From Ascaphus truei (taxonomy: Eukaryota > Chordata > Amphibia > Anura > Ascaphidae), in assembly GCA_036426205.1 (NCBI GenBank), contig WSYH01001257.1:28440-92439 (forward strand): DNA of 64,000 nt. Direction: 5' to 3'. Under the pieces are notes generated by a model. The model had not been told where the DNA came from. It searched no databases and saw only the letters and a list, made by a program, of their open reading frames with translations. Both the position numbers and the translations under genes were made by a program. Of this stretch, positions 32,225 to 42,477 are shown in pieces (positions within the stretch are counted from its first letter, which is position 1; every line of letters starts with the position of its first letter).

Positions 32225-32893
32225 TGGGTGCCACTAGTCACCCTGAGGACCGCATTGATCATTTGTGTGTGCAGCCTGTCCAGGACTTTCGGTTTCACTG
32301 CTAGTCACCAGCGTTTGGTTACCAGCCACTGTCCCTTTAACTACACGTGCACACTCGCGCGCAGGCGCGCGTCTAGTGTTGGGAGGAAAGGAGGAGGAAG
32401 GAAGGGGAACCAGCCGTGCAGTTGCAGGTCTGTGGACCCCTGAAGTACTATCTCCACCAACTGGCCTGTGTCCTGTGTATACTGGAAGGGACTTTGGGTG
32501 CGGATACCGGCGGCAGAGCCTACATCCTGCCAGGACACTCTCCTGTGTTGTGAGGACTCTGCTAGTTCATCGCTTGCCAAAACTTTGCTTGTTGTAAGTA
32601 GGGTTTTGATTTTTCCCATCTCCGGATGACGAGCTACCCTCCATTGAATCAGTTTTGTCTCTTATGACAGAGTTCATTATTTTTATTAAATATATGTTTT
32701 ATAGTTTATTCACTAGGAGTTTTATTTATTAATGGTGCATAGTGTATACTGTTATACTCACAGTGGTGCGCTATGATGTGTGTTTGTGTTTTTTTTCTCT
32801 TTTCATTTTATGGCCTGTCAAGCATTTATGCGGATTCTTTGAAGATCACAGGACTTTCCATATGAACATTTGGCGCCAGGTTTTCTTTATTTT

Positions 32894-33400
32894 TATAGTC
32901 AAGGGATTGCCAGGGAGCCTTTGAGGACGTAAAAAGGTGTCTATCAGAGGGTCCTGTCCTTAGAAGCCCAGACTTTAACAGGCCTTTTGTAGTGCAAACC
33001 GATGCATCAGAGATATGGCTAGGGGCAGTGTTGTCACAACAGTTTGAGGGAGGGGAACATCCGATCCTTTTTCTGAGTAGGAAATTGTTCCAGAGGGGAA
33101 AAAAACTACTCAGTGATTGAGAAGGAGTGCCTCGCAGTAAAGTGGGCAATCGAGGCTTTGAGGCATTACCTGGCAGGAGTCCATTTTACTCTGGTGACAG
33201 ACCATGCTCCATTGAAGTGGTTAAATAGTATGGAAGACTCTAATGCTAGGTTGACCAGGTTGTATATGGCCCTCCAACCCTTCTCGTTTGAGATTCAGCA
33301 CAGACCTGGAAAAGAAAATGCGAATGCTGATTTCTTCTCTAGAGAAGGGGTGGATTGTCGGGCTTCAGCCGTGTGTGGCCCCAGCCACACACTAACAGGG
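32894..33400 (+). pseudogene. Gypsy RNase H, 3' part of pol
   Basis: Resumes the RT/RNase H after PLE-C: FVVQTDASEIWLGAVLSQQ (first Asp), then, after a frameshift near 33100, EKECLAVKWAIEALRHYL, TLVTDHAPLKWLN, YMALQPFSFEIQHRPGKENANADFFSR. The last two motifs are the typical end of gypsy RNase H with its catalytic Asp. Pol ends near 33400, just before the polypurine tract. No integrase follows, as expected for the Gmr1-like order. Confidence 0.92.
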
Positions 33401-33406
33401 GAGGAA
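33395..33406 (+). promoter_or_regulatory. Polypurine tract
   Basis: ACAGGGGAGGAA directly abuts the 3' LTR (TGTGAC at 33407). It is the expected primer for plus-strand synthesis. Confidence 0.85.
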
Positions 33407-33838
33407 TGTGACAGGGTGAATAAACGTCACCAGCCCTCTGCCTGGCAGACTTATTTGTAAATCTGCAGTGCAGCAGTGACGTGGTTAACTTTCAGCTGAG
33501 TTAATTAGTCTGATCCCAGCTGCCTCATCAAGGAGTTTTAAAATCCCCAGGCTGTACACACATGCAGGCTGTCTGAACCAGAGAGAGGACTGAAATGCTG
33601 AAGTAGGATTACTGCTATAAGGTCTGTCTTCAAAATACATTTTTGATGAACTGTTTGTACACTGTTACTCTGGAATCTAAGCAGCCCTTGTTAGGAAAGG
33701 GCAATCCCTGCTCAGGACTTAATTTCTGTTTTGTATGCTGAAAATAAGCTGTTTTGTTTTTGTGTGCTGTATTTTTGTAAGGCTCAATAAATAAGCCTTT
33801 GCAAGAAACCCACGTGTGGTTGCGTGTACCCTGCAACA
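33407..33838 (+). repeat. 3' LTR of the Gmr1-like element
   Basis: 432 bp, from TGTGACAGGGTG to CTGCAACA, followed by the GTGTT duplication. About 96% like the 5' LTR by eye. AATAAA lies at about 33787. Confidence 0.95.
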
Positions 33839-33843
33839 GTGTT

Positions 33844-35599
33844 ATTAAAAATATAATAAATAGACAAAAGTGCTACAAGATACACAAATGATCTCAAATA
33901 CCACATAGAAAAACATCTTACTAAGTAGTACGTGTTTCTTCAAAGTCCTTAATTGGGGTGAAAGTCCATCTCTGGTGTGTACTTTTCCGTTCAGAGATTC
34001 CCCAGCTCTTATGGATGTAGCCAAGCCCCCTTCTAAGATCTCATTTTTAGCTTAGAAGAATATTTTTATTATTGAGACTTGAAGGCTATTTAATGATAAT
34101 ACGCTACATTTCTTTCCCACAGGAGACTACAAACAGCTTTAGTGCTGAAATGGTTAAATCTCTTACAGGCTGTCTGGATGTTTGTTTATCATAAAAGTGC
34201 CCCCGGCGAGAAACGCGTTACAGGTTTCTCTTTTATTTAGGTTACATGCTCCAATCTTTGTTATTTTTCTATTTTTGCCTCCAGTTCTCTTTTTCCTGCA
34301 GTGCTCCGATTTTTTACCATATTTACTTTATTTCTTGTAGGACTCCTTAGCTATAAGCACATTTTCTTGAGTGGTTGACAATGTCCATAGCATGAGTCTA
34401 TAGCATTCCTCTACTGAGCATATGGTAGCCTTATCCTAAATTCGTTCTGGAATGATTCTAAGATGAAACCCACAGAAAACACAAAACACAAAAGAATGGA
34501 GAGTATTTAAACACTGAATGTTCAGCGTTGTTATACGCAAATTCTGCATCCATAGCAATTCTACCCAGTTGGAACTTCCCTGTTGCTAATGACACCACAT
34601 ATATTGTTCCAGGACCTGGTTCGCTCTCTCTTTTTGCCGAATGGATTGAGGATGATAACTAGAGGGGAGATATAATTCAATGTCGACCATGGAACAGAAA
34701 GCTTTCCAGAAGCTTTATATAAATTGTGAAACTCTGTCTGAGATAAAGATGGTTGGCCTCCATGAAGGTGAACATTGTCCAGTAGGAACAGTTCTGCCAG
34801 AAGTTCTGCAGATAGCATTCCTTTAGTGGGAAAACAATTACTCATCTAGGTAAGCAAGTTGATGGGGGCTATGCAGAAAACAGTGAGCTTTTGCATACAC
34901 ATATGCCTTCTGTGATCGTACTTAAGAAATTGAAGCCAAACGTGGGATGCACAAGTGAAGGGCATTTTGTTAAGGCTGATCACAAAACTGCTTTATCCCG
35001 CGAGCTGTTTTTTTCCGCACTGCTGCCGTGCTCTAAGTTCTACAGCACGATAGCTGATAGGAAAAAAACAGCCTGTAAGAGCTGCATGAATACGCTGCGT
35101 CTCCATGTACGGCTCTTACAGGCGATCATACATTCAAAATATTCATTTTAATAATAATGTAGATGAGCAGGGGGTCTCCTGAACTGAAACGCATTGGTTT
35201 CAGCCTTGGGAACCCCCTACTTCACGAGATACGGGCCCCGTTATGGGACAGAGCAACGGAGCGGTGAGATCGCTACTCACCTGCACCTTACATACTGCTT
35301 TCGTGCCTGTTTTCTTCTCTATTGTGTAAGCCTCCAATTGTGAGTTTGTTTTATTTGGTATAAATTGTGTTTGACCTGCACTATGGTCTGCCCTCTCTTT
35401 TTCCAAGACTGCTACCCACTCCAACAAGCGCTATGATTAGTACTTGGTTGATCCATTACCCATCTCGGCTACACCACTCCTGTATTATCCAGGGATATCA
35501 CCAGCACTGACTGGTATACTGCTCTTCTTATTCTGTTTATTGTCAGTAGGCATTTGGGAGCCTTTCATATATATCACCATTAGTTATAGCATATTGCAC

Positions 35600-35600
<1 letters not shown>
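33844..35600. other. Mixed non-coding repeats; PLE terminal-repeat debris
   Basis: Includes the inverted partner (34112-34189) of the 3957-4036 repeat, followed by GAGAAACGCGTTAC (34205-34217), the tail of a PLE hammerhead-like core. Further on there is a short stem-loop, AGCCTGTAAGAGC / GCTCTTACAGGC (35070-35120), and CTGAACTGAAACGCATTGG (35180-35200), a core without stem II. No convincing coding sequence. Confidence 0.5.

Positions 35601-35652
<52 letters not shown>
35601..35652. repeat. (TA)n microsatellite
   Basis: Near-pure TA run followed by (TTTA)n. Confidence 0.9.
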
Positions 35653-35656
<4 letters not shown>

Positions 35657-35933
35657 TTATTTATTTTTACTTTCCTGCATGACTTCTTCGCTCCCATGAG
35701 TTTTGGAGAACCTGTATGTGCCCAGACTTTGGAAACAGCCTATGCTATAGGGTTGAGAGAAGTTGTTTTTTGCCTTTATTTTTCACTGATTCACATACTA
35801 CACTACATGTATTTGATTTACTTAGAGTATTATCACTGTGTATTAATTATCACTGTATTCAATAATTCATTTTCACTGAGCACCTTTGGGAATAGATAGA
35901 GAGCCATCCAGTGTCTTTTCTATGTACTACTCT

Positions 35934-36300
35934 TATTGGACCAAATTGAATGGAAGGGGTACTATTGGGTTACAACTGATGTGACCGCGTTGTACACCTC
36001 CATTCAACATAAGGATGGATGTAGAGCAATAACACGGGTTCTGGAAAACAGTGGAAATATTCCAAAAGATTAGATTCAGTTTCTTGTTGACTCTATAGGT
36101 TTTATACTTAGGAAGAACTATTTTTGGTTCGATGATGTGTTCTATTTGCAACTATGTGGGGTGGCCATGGATACCAGGTTCACGCCGAGTTATGCCAAAT
36201 AATTCATGAGCATGTGGGAGGAGGACCACATTTGGTCATGGGCGGGACTCGAAGCGAACCTGGTCACATGGCGTAGATTCATCAATAGTGAACGCAAGTG
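35934..36300 (+). pseudogene. PLE-F: fragment of Penelope-like RT
   Basis: The plus-strand translation gives YYWVTTDVTALYTSIQHKDG, FWFDDVFYLQLCG, TRFTPSYAK, FMSMWEEDHIW and WRRFIN, the PLE RT palm up to the catalytic site, with internal stops (for example in PSYAK*FM). The catalytic IDD is changed at the end of the fragment. Both ends are truncated. It is a relic. Confidence 0.85.
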
Positions 36301-38077
36301 ACTTAGAACGGCGCTGAACAACAGTGATAGTGAAGAATATATAGGTGATTTGTAAGGTGAAATAGAAATGATTCTCAACCTTCACAAGGAATGTGTACAG
36401 ATTCCCTTATAGACAATATTGGTATCCAGGGTTGGAACGGAGCGATGGTTCAGGAACACCCCAAAAGAAAAGATAAATAATGATGATGCAGCAAGTTTAC
36501 ACGATTCTGGTAAAGGTAAATCTTGGCTCTATTGAATTGCCTACTTACAACAGGTAAGTGATATAACAGCAAAGACAGGGAACAGGATTGATGATGACTC
36601 AGGAAGACTCTCACTCAGGTTGATGTTCATGGAAGACAAGGAGAGACCATAGTGTAGACCAAAATGGCAAAATTTATAAGGTTAAAACGTATAAGAAATG
36701 TACTTACAATGTGTACATAAGTAACAGTCACATAAGGATTTACTTGAATCAGTAGAGATGCCGGAACAGATGGTATGCTTGCAGCTCACTTCAGAGTTTC
36801 CCCAGTCGGATCGCGGTGGATGGCGTCTGACGTCACGTCCGGCCAGGGACTGACGACTTCCGGTTGAGCGAAACAGGAAGCGAGCAGCGAGACGGCACGG
36901 CAAGCTCAGCACCTTCAATTCTGTACAGGTGTTGAAGGCTCTACGCGTTCTTCAGGAGAAGAATCACACCCCTAGTGGGTACACTCTATAAATAGTGTGT
37001 ATACTTAATTACTTAATTAATCAACTAGATCGCAAATTTCACACAGGTTCTCCCCATTAAGGGTACATAACACTGTGGTCAAATGAACGGCGCACTGGTT
37101 ACAAATAAACATAGTTAAAAAACAATAGATACATATTATAAAATGAAATACATCAAACAATTCATGACCCTGACCCTGATGAAATCCGCAGAGTCGGAAG
37201 AAACGCGTAGGGATATCTGGCAGTGAGCCTACAGTGACAGGGCAGCTCTCAGCACCAGCGTGAGGAGGCAAGGACTTGCCTGAAGATTTTTTTCCGGTTT
37301 CAAGTGTGAGAAGAAAGGCTAAATGGCAGCTGCATGTGGAGATTGAGTGCTCACAAACACTAAGGATTACTCCCCTGGAGACAGCAGCTGACAGCAACAT
37401 CCTTTTTGGAGCCAATACTGACACTCACACACAAAGAAGAGACCGAGGAGTCCTCAGTTGGTGCATGGGCAGGTCCCTTAACATGCTTTATTTTATCAGA
37501 CAAATTGTAAGTGTGCATTTGTCTTGTCCATGAGATATTAAAACTTTGTTCATCTGATTTTACACAAGGATCGGGCGCTTCTTTTCTCTTTTTCTCTAAT
37601 AGGTACTGTGGGAGTTCGGTGAGCCCAAGAAGAAGCAGCCTGGACCTTTTGCAAATCAACTTATCATGGACTCATGTGGACTTAAGTATTTTTAATATTC
37701 ACTGCATTTATAAGTTCATAATCGTGTATTGAATTTTTCATTGCCTATCACATGAACCCATTTTTTATATTTGCATTTTTTAGTTAAGTCCCAGTGACAC
37801 TCAGTGTCATTTTTACCCACATCAATTGGCAATATCTTTTTTATTGCTTTTTTTTTATTTTTTTATTTTTATATGTTATGCACACTTCTTTTTTGCTTTT
37901 GTGTTTTTATCCAATAGTCACTTTTAGTTTTTCCTGCCATAATACATTTAGTTATTTTCACACCACTGTTTATTGGGCATATTTGCCTGGTGCAATTTCT
38001 TGCCACATCTATCAGGGCTGCAGCAATTTAGGTATAGTGTGTGAAGGGCGCTGTCTTCATTTTCTGTCACTTTAATT
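36301..38077. other. PLE terminal repeats in both orientations
   Basis: About 36480-36990 looks like a terminal repeat on the minus strand: it ends in CTACGCGTTCTTCAGGAG (36940-36957), a hammerhead-like core that has lost stem II and GAAA. It includes a CpG-rich part with GACGTCACGTC. From about 37100 a second one reads on the plus strand, with the core at 37174-37212. Short open frames have no motif. Confidence 0.5.
37174..37212 (+). ncRNA. Hammerhead-like core with CTGATGA
   Basis: CCCTGATGAAA, stem II TCCG/CGGA with loop CAGAGT, then AGAAACGCGTAGGG. This is the only copy with the classical U at the variable position (CUGAUGA). The spacing between A9 and stem II is two bases longer than standard. 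A TATA-like ATATTATAAAATG lies about 40 bases upstream. Confidence 0.55.
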
Positions 38078-38080
38078 ATA

Positions 38081-38113
<33 letters not shown>

Positions 38114-38166
38114 GATCCTAATATATATATATAATATATTATATATATCTATCTATATATATATAT
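38078..38166. repeat. (TA)n microsatellite at the 3' end of PLE-D
   Basis: AT-dinucleotide runs broken by GATCCT and TCTATC. Confidence 0.9.
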
Positions 38167-38266
38167 GGGAGAGCCGAGCGCTCAGATTTATGCATTCAAT
38201 CAAGTGGTCCTAGCATGTACGCATTAATGGACTTCAGGTTAATTAAGGAATGGTGCCAATTCAAAA

Positions 38267-38920
38267 TCCGCATTTAGACCATTTGGTATGAGGGTATTGA
38301 GTCTGTGTTCTATAATACGTGTTTTAATAGCTCTTTTAGTTTTTCCCCCATACTGTAACCCACATGGGCATTCTAAAACATAAATGACATAATCTGTGTA
38401 ACAATTCATATATTGTTTAATTTTAAAGTCTTCCTTTCAGTTATTGCATCTGAAATTCTTTTTATCAGGTTGCTTATGTTCACAAGCTTTGCAAGTAGAG
38501 CAACCATAAAATCCCTCAAGTTTCTGGAACCATCCTTTATTTTTAGTGTCCAGTTTTTTTTATAGCACTCGGAGCAATAATACTTTTCAAGTTTTTTGCT
38601 TTTTTAAAGATTATTTTGGGATTCTCTGGGGTTTCAATTTTTAAAACAGGATTATTACGCAGAATATGCCAATGTTTGCGGATTATTTTACTGATATTAT
38701 TTGCTTCTTTATTAAAGGTTGTCAAAAATGCAGTGTCAAAATTATTATTGGAATGTACTTGTCTAATACTGGGTTTTATTAAATCCTTTCTGTTCAAAGC
38801 CTTAGCTTTTACAAATGCTGTGTCCAAAATTTATTTTCTATAATTTTTTTGAATAAAACGTGATTTTAATGTCTCACACTGTTCTCCAAAAACTACTTCG
38901 TCGGTGCAATTTCTACGTAT
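38267..38920 (-). pseudogene. PLE-D RT tail and internally deleted GIY-YIG
   Basis: The minus strand shows the RT tail (38543-38827, KHWHILRNNPVL, NPKIIFKKAKNL). A Cys-rich linker follows (GCSTCKACEH). The endonuclease start is VIYVLECPCGLQYGGKTKRAIKTRIIEH, but after EH it jumps straight to RLNTLIPNGLN, so about 60 residues of the domain are missing. The GIY-YIG Tyr-Val-Gly is YGG here. Not functional. Confidence 0.82.
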
Positions 38921-38932
38921 CCTCCTATATTG

Positions 38933-39783
38933 TGAACAAACAAACAGATATAAGCCCTCTGAAACGCGCTGACCTACACTGAATTACATGTGATGGTGCA
39001 CTATTAAATATATCAATTAAACATTAGTGATAAACAATACGTGAAACCATAAAGTGAAAGAAGCAGCCTAGGGGAAAATAAACGACAGACTATTCCAAAT
39101 CTGATAAACGCGTAAGGAGGAGGAGCTTAGTTTTTGAGCCGATCCGGCATCCGTAGTTCCTGACGCAAGGAGGGTTCCTGTATCGCTGACGTCACCCAAT
39201 CTGCCGGTAGCGGGTGTCGCGTGCAGTGATCCTCTCGATCGCGGGATAAGGGACTTCCAAGTTGCGGACGGCATCCGTGAGTGGTACACCGCACCCCCTG
39301 CACATTGTGAGTGTGTTTTTTATATGTTTTAACAGTGTATTAAAGTGGTTACGTATTACACTAGTATTGTTTCATTCCCTTTTCCCTACCCGTGGGGGTG
39401 CTGTGCCGGTGTCTACTTACACCATCGCCAATTGAGGGGAACTCCGCAGGCCATCCCACGTGGGGTCCGTGAGAAGCCCAGAGGAGACGGGAAGTGTTTT
39501 ACAGATTCTCTCCCCTGAATGTACAAGTGCTCATCCTGTGAGTAGGATTCTTTAGTTCTAGATAGGGACACGTTGCTGAAACCCACTACGCAATTGGTGC
39601 GCCCTGTTGTTTTCTGTTATTTCAGAGGCAGTGGAATTTTTCATCAAGGACACCTTCCCATCTAGAACAAACCAACAAAGTCCATCAATCCGCCCAGAAG
39701 AAGCCCTATTTCAGAGACTGCCTTATTGGATCACGGTATCTTGGACTTTATTTAGCGCCGGGGACATTAACTTTGTGTGCATA
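38933..39783. mobile_element. 851-bp insertion in PLE-D with 14-bp target duplication
   Basis: ATCCTCCTATATTG occurs at 38919-38932 and 39784-39797, and the PLE-D RT thumb (RRI then RNCTDE) is split exactly there. The insert holds CTGAAACGCGCTGACC (38958-38973), GATAAACGCGTAAGG (39103-39118), a CpG-rich part with TGACGTCACC, and TTGCTGAAACCCACTACGC (39572-39590). These resemble PLE terminal-repeat elements, so it may be a non-autonomous or truncated PLE. No ORF of note. Confidence 0.75.
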
Positions 39784-39797
39784 ATCCTCCTATATTG

Positions 39798-40360
39798 GTT
39801 GTATGGGACATCGTCCATCCATAAATGATGATGACAGCTAGAGCGCAAGATAAAATTATTGCTGTCCACGTCTTTGAAGAATGACCTAGTTTTTAAATTG
39901 TCATCTTCGACGTAGATATTTAAATCCAGAAAATTTAATGAGGTTTTACTAGTCGTTGACGTAAATTGTAAGTTATAGGTGTTAATATTCATATTTGTTA
40001 AGAACACATCCAGATGGTGTTGGTCACCCTGCCAAATTAAAATAATATCATCAATGTAGCGCCGCCATAGGACAATGCCTGCCCCCAGAATGCCGTTGGT
40101 CCAGATGTTATTCTCTTCCCAAAATCCCATGAAGAGATTGGCATAATTGGGGGCAAACTTGGTTCCCATGGCGGTGCCACATTTCTGAATGTAAAAGACA
40201 TCTTCAAACCAAAAATATTTTTTTTCCAATATGAAGGAAATTCTATCTACAATAAATTAAATTTGTGTAGCCTGAAGTTCGGGGTCTTGGCTTAGAAAGT
40301 ACATAACAGCTTCACATCCCAAATTCTGTAGAATAGAAGTATACAAGGATGATACATCGC
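39798..40360 (-). pseudogene. PLE-D RT catalytic part
   Basis: The frame 39723-40229 encodes (minus strand) YFWFEDVFYIQKCGTAMG, KFAPNYANLFMGFWEE, the catalytic RRYIDDIILIWQGD, LNFLDLNIYVEDDN, SNNFILRSSCHHH and DVPYNQYRRI. The last ~25 codons lie in the inserted element. Upstream (40229-40360), DVSSLYTSILQNLG is in another frame. Catalytic residues are intact. Confidence 0.88.
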
Positions 40361-40826
40361 TTTGGCTTGTGAGTTAAGCAGGTTGTCAAACAGTAGGATC
40401 ACTACCGGAACAGCATAATCGTGGCTTTCTTGTAAGAGGATACTGAGCTGATGGGCTCCCTGCTGCTACGGCTCACGAGCTAATTATTGGTTTATAAATT
40501 GTGCGAGAAACGAGGAAGAACAGAACCTTGTGGTGTTGCAGTACCACAGGAAAATCTACTACATAACCTGCACAGTCCTCCACCCACACACAGAGCTCCT
40601 GGTCTGGTATGGAGATGAATATGGAAAGAGCTTGGTATCAAGTGCTGTACGCTGTGGAAAAGTAACGCGCCAGCACCAGCATATATATGGAGTTCACATC
40701 CTGAAAAAGCTGGGAAGCTATACCAACAGCCATTTAACAGGAGAGACTTCCTTACCATTGGACTTTACCACTTACCTTTGGACTATATCGGCGCCGGTCT
40801 GTATTTGTTTATTTTAATCTATAGTT
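40361..40826. mobile_element. ~465-bp insertion in PLE-D RT, family unknown
   Basis: The RT sequence is continuous in meaning on both sides (DVSSLYTS below 40360, REDYIMAT above 40827) but separated by ~465 bp with no PLE homology. It contains ACATCCTGAAAAAGCTGGG (40695-40713) and GAGAAACGAGG. A target duplication could not be fixed. It could be another terminal-repeat fragment. Confidence 0.55.
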
Positions 40827-41880
40827 GCCATGATGTAGTCTTCCCTCCAGATAAGAGTATCTAGAAGTTGGAGCACATCTGTGGTGTCTTTGAAATAGGA
40901 TTTAAGAGATTAAACATAACCTTGTAAGAAGCTATCGATGTAGGCTGACAAATTGGAAGTTAGGGAGTTAATTCCGGAGATGATTGGTCTGTCCAGGGGG
41001 GTTGGTTAAACATTTGTGGATTTTTGGTAATATATAGAAAATTGGCAATTGTGGTGTTTCATTAAACAGAAATTTATACTCCTGTTCTATTAAAATGCCT
41101 AGATCTTTTCCTCTTTCTAATAAAACTGCATTTCCTTAGTGAATATTTTGGTCGGGTTCTTTTTTAGAATTTCATATGTGTTTGTATCTCCCAAAAGGCG
41201 GTTAGCTTCTTTGAGGTAGTCATCTCTATTCATAATGACAACCCACCCCTCCCTTGTCAGCTTGCTTTATAACTATGTCAGTTTTGTCTGTTATCTCTTC
41301 TAACGCCTTTTTTTCCTCCTTAGTGAGATTGTTTCTAATATTAGATTTTTTATTAGATAAATCCTCGAAATCTTTGATAATCAAATGATAAAAAACTTCA
41401 AGATGATTACCTTTATAATATGTAGGATTAAAGGTGGACTTTTTCTTCAGGGTTGTGTGCCTATATACCTAAATTTCTTTATCAATAACAGGGTTATGAT
41501 TGATCATTCTGGATTCAACATTCTTACTCAGAAAAAATCTTTTGACAATTAATTTCCTCAAATATTTATTACCATCTAGAAATAGTTCGAAATTATTTGG
41601 CCCACTTGTAGGGGCAAATGACAAACCTTTAGAAATAAGAATTAACTGTGGGGTGGACAAATTTATAGAACTCAGGTTAAAAATACTTTTATTATCTTTT
41701 TGTCCAATCATTTTGACTCTATCTTTTTTCTTTCTTCTCCCCAGCTTCCCTCTCTGTTTCTTTCCCCTTTGGGGTAGAGGTTCCCCTCTTCTTTCTCTGA
41801 GAGTGAGTTGAAAGGGTTTTTTGTTTCCCAAGAGTTTAGAGTGTCCTCTATCTCTAAAAAATGAGAGCGGGATCTACTAG
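40827..41880 (-). pseudogene. PLE-D RT fingers and RT-linked N-terminal block
   Basis: Minus strand, several frames: TTDVLQLLDTLIWREDYIMAT; PIISGINSLTSNLSAYIDSF (near 40980); fingers pieces around FLYITKNPQMF (near 41030); KADKGG (near 41250); and the block LISKGLSFAPTSGPNNFELFLDGNKY (41469-41831). A lysine-arginine-rich stretch precedes it. Several stops and frameshifts. Confidence 0.8.
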
Positions 41881-41943
41881 GTTTAGACTGTCTAGCAGGT
41901 TCATATCTATCTCTTTCTCTCCTTCTATCTTCTCTTCCTTTTC

Positions 41944-42477
41944 TTAATTACCTTTCTCTTTTTTGTTCTCTCTCTTTTTGGTGTTCCCTTTCTTTCTGTT
42001 CTTTCTAATTTTAAATTCTCTTTCCTTTATATCTATATTCTCTTTCTCTTTGGAATTCTCTATCTCTTTGTTGTTCTCTCTCTCTCTGTTCTCTCTCCCT
42101 CTGTTCTCTCTCTCTCTCTCTGTTGTTCTCTCTCTCTCTGTCGCTCTCTCTCTCTGTCTTTTGTTCTCTATCTCTCTGAAACTCTCTCTCTCTCTAGGAT
42201 ATTCTCTCTCTCTATGGTATTCCCTCTCTTTTTGGAGTTCTTTTTCTTTAATATATTTATTAAAGTGAGGTAAATAATCTTTTCTAGAATATGAATATAT
42301 AAATCTAGGGTCCTTGTTGTCTCTCCAAGGTGTTCTTGGTTTAAAATTTTGTTTATAACTTGTATTTTCATTAGTATGAAATGGATTAGTGGAGTGTGAT
42401 TTGGTAGGTGGTTGATTCATCAATGACATCATCTTCATCTGGAAGGGGACTAGGAAGGACCTAGATGGGTTGCTCAT
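41944..42477 (-). CDS. PLE-D Arg/Glu-rich N-terminal region, 177 codons
   Basis: An open frame with a long run of RE, ER and RERE repeats (ERERATERERTTERERENR in the middle), coded by a (CTCTCT)n-like tract on the plus strand. PLE N-termini are charged and variable; here a microsatellite has expanded in frame. It lies directly before the RT-linked block. The frame runs into PLE-E at the head-to-head junction, so its first codons may not be native. Confidence 0.6.
   Translation of the reverse strand: MSNPSRSFLVPFQMKMMSLMNQPPTKSHSTNPFHTNENTSYKQNFKPRTPWRDNKDPRFIYSYSRKDYLPHFNKYIKEKELQKEREYHREREYPRERESFREIENKRQRERATERERTTERERENRGRENRERENNKEIENSKEKENIDIKEREFKIRKNRKKGNTKKRENKKEKGN

Larger units (their letters stand above)
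27640..32893. mobile_element. PLE-C: two Penelope-like copies head to head
   Basis: Flanked by a 13-bp duplication TATAGTCAAGGGA (27627-27639 and 32894-32906). The left copy is on the minus strand (27640 to about 31190, from N-terminal to 3' end); the right copy is on the plus strand and 5'-truncated (about 31191-32893, from the RT tail through the endonuclease to the 3' end). The right copy is a near-identical inverted repeat of 27766-29462, with a ~1.7-kb spacer. Inverted 5'-truncated partners are a known trait of Penelope insertions. The high similarity and clean TSD suggest a recent event. Confidence 0.93.
8272..33838 (+). mobile_element. Ty3/gypsy LTR retrotransposon, Gmr1-like gene order, with nested insertions
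   Basis: The element has a 418-bp 5' LTR (8272-8689), a 432-bp 3' LTR (33407-33838), TG...CA ends and the target duplication GTGTT (8267-8271 and 33839-33843). Once later insertions are removed, about 5.5 kb remain and read gag, zinc knuckle/protease, integrase, reverse transcriptase, RNase H. Integrase precedes RT: one open frame (18038-18742) holds both the integrase C-terminal module and the RT N-terminus, so the order is not a rearrangement. Ty3/gypsy elements normally have integrase last; this order is known from Gmr1-like elements of deuterostomes. Stops and frameshifts in every domain make it non-autonomous now. The LTRs differ at about 15 of ~400 aligned positions by eye. Confidence 0.93.
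38267..42468 (-). mobile_element. PLE-D: Penelope-like element, minus strand, with two insertions
   Basis: Protein pieces run from an N-terminal Arg-Glu-rich region (42477-41944) through RT to a shortened GIY-YIG domain ending at about 38270 with PNGLNADFELAPFLN. Two insertions interrupt it: 38933-39783 (14-bp TSD) and about 40361-40826. It meets PLE-E head to head at about 42468. No outer target duplication was identified. Confidence 0.85.

Noticed and set aside
8272..33838. Copia-type element, suggested by integrase before RT
   Set aside because: RT (YLDDIVIYS), RNase H (TDHAPLKW, HRPGKENANAD), the integrase GPF module and the SCAN-like capsid are Ty3/gypsy-type; only the order is copia-like.
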